A stretch of 64,000 bases of DNA, taken from Marasmius tenuissimus (taxonomy: Eukaryota; Basidiomycota; Agaricomycetes; Agaricales; Marasmiaceae). Location: contig JAQOTA010000060.1 in the NCBI GenBank assembly GCA_029532415.1, forward strand, positions 1,674,001 through 1,738,000. The letters are read 5' to 3'. Position numbers and translations under genes: made by a program. This document shows positions 63,628-64,000 of the stretch, piece after piece. The notes beneath the pieces are model-generated. The model saw only the letters and a program-made list of their open reading frames with translations, was not told where the DNA came from and made no database searches. How positions within the stretch are numbered: position 1 is the stretch's first letter; each line of letters begins with the position of its first letter.

Positions 63628-64000
63628 TTACTTTTTCTTCTTCTTGCCGCCTCTTCCTCGCGCCCCACCACCTCTCGCATTGGCACCCCCACGCAGGGAA
63701 GGTAAACCTTTCGCCTTCGACGGCGGAGTCGTCAATGTGTTGGCTTCACTGTTCATACCAGATTCATCGTCAGAATCTGAGGTATTCTGAACGGCCTGAA
63801 GCAGCAGCGCCGAGGGTATGACAGGTGGCTCTTCAGCAGGAGGAGCGTTGACGTCTCCCAACCCACCGGGCATGTTACTGCCACTGGAATGTGCCGTCCT
63901 CGCAGGGGATGATGGTCGATTGCCAAATCGAGGCGAGCTGGGTCGTGGCGAGGAGGCGGATGCGAGGGTGTTGGGAGGAACTGAAGGTGTGAAGGACTGG
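63628..64000 (-). CDS. 3' part of an unidentified gene (truncated by the window edge)
   Basis: Open frame on the minus strand from the window edge to a TAA at 63628-63630. It encodes a Ser/Pro/Arg-rich stretch (NTLASASSPRPSSPRFGNRP), an in-frame Met at 63873 (MPGGLGDVNAPPAEEPP), and a basic Gly-rich tail ending GGGARGRGGKKKKK. The frame stays open upstream of that Met to the edge, so the gene very likely starts outside the window. RGG-like and Lys-rich tails suggest RNA or nucleolar association, but no family is recognised. It converges on SWC2. Confidence 0.65.
   Translation of the reverse strand, partial: QSFTPSVPPNTLASASSPRPSSPRFGNRPSSPARTAHSSGSNMPGGLGDVNAPPAEEPPVIPSALLLQAVQNTSDSDDESGMNSEANTLTTPPSKAKGLPSLRGGANARGGGARGRGGKKKKK

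Overview
The window is nuclear DNA of a filamentous basidiomycete, most likely an agaricomycete mushroom. Genes are dense, lie on both strands, and are cut by many introns of about 50-65 nt, so the coding spans below are spliced genes with intron joins read by eye. Strong markers are a SPA2 polarity scaffold, PEX1, an ergothioneine-enzyme relative, a fungal Zn2Cys6 regulator, and an intact KDZ (Kyakuja-Dileera-Zisupton) transposase of the type expanded in Agaricomycetes.

Layout. 0-2.2 kb: secreted glucoamylase (GH15 + CBM20) on the minus strand. 2.7-9.3 kb: TFIIIA, a large disordered protein with an acidic tail, a 157-aa orphan and an unknown polytopic membrane protein, all minus. 9.3-14 kb: IES6 (INO80 subunit) facing PUF6 (ribosome biogenesis) across a 185-bp gap, then a DSC3-like ubiquitin-ligase membrane subunit. 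14.1-16.5 kb: a DinB + FGE-sulfatase protein related to Egt1 but without the methyltransferase. 17-21.8 kb: a possible small orphan and PEX1. 21.9-26 kb: an aromatic amino-acid decarboxylase family enzyme facing a very-long-chain 3-ketoacyl-CoA reductase. 26.2-33.6 kb: SPA2 converging on an ankyrin protein with a long disordered tail. 35.6-41 kb: a Zn2Cys6 regulator, a LEU5-like mitochondrial carrier, and HOP2 (meiotic recombination).

41.7-56 kb is an accessory island. It holds a large low-complexity protein, a small basic protein, a protein of unknown function, and a roughly 1,350-aa gene that reads continuously from a CxC-type cysteine cluster through a KDZ transposase and an acidic linker into a Ulp1/SUMO-protease domain. 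A degenerate tRNA-like A-box/B-box pair, an ACCGG repeat cluster and about 2 kb of gene-free DNA lie in the same stretch. This is the most unusual system in the window.

56-64 kb returns to housekeeping genes: a Rho GTPase with a 7-nt microexon, a hemerythrin-like protein, ISA2 facing SPP2 (G-patch splicing factor), SWC2/VPS72 (SWR1 subunit), and the 3' end of an unidentified gene. Two YL1_C chromatin-remodeller subunits (IES6, SWC2) are in one window. At least four GC-AG introns can be read from conserved protein motifs.
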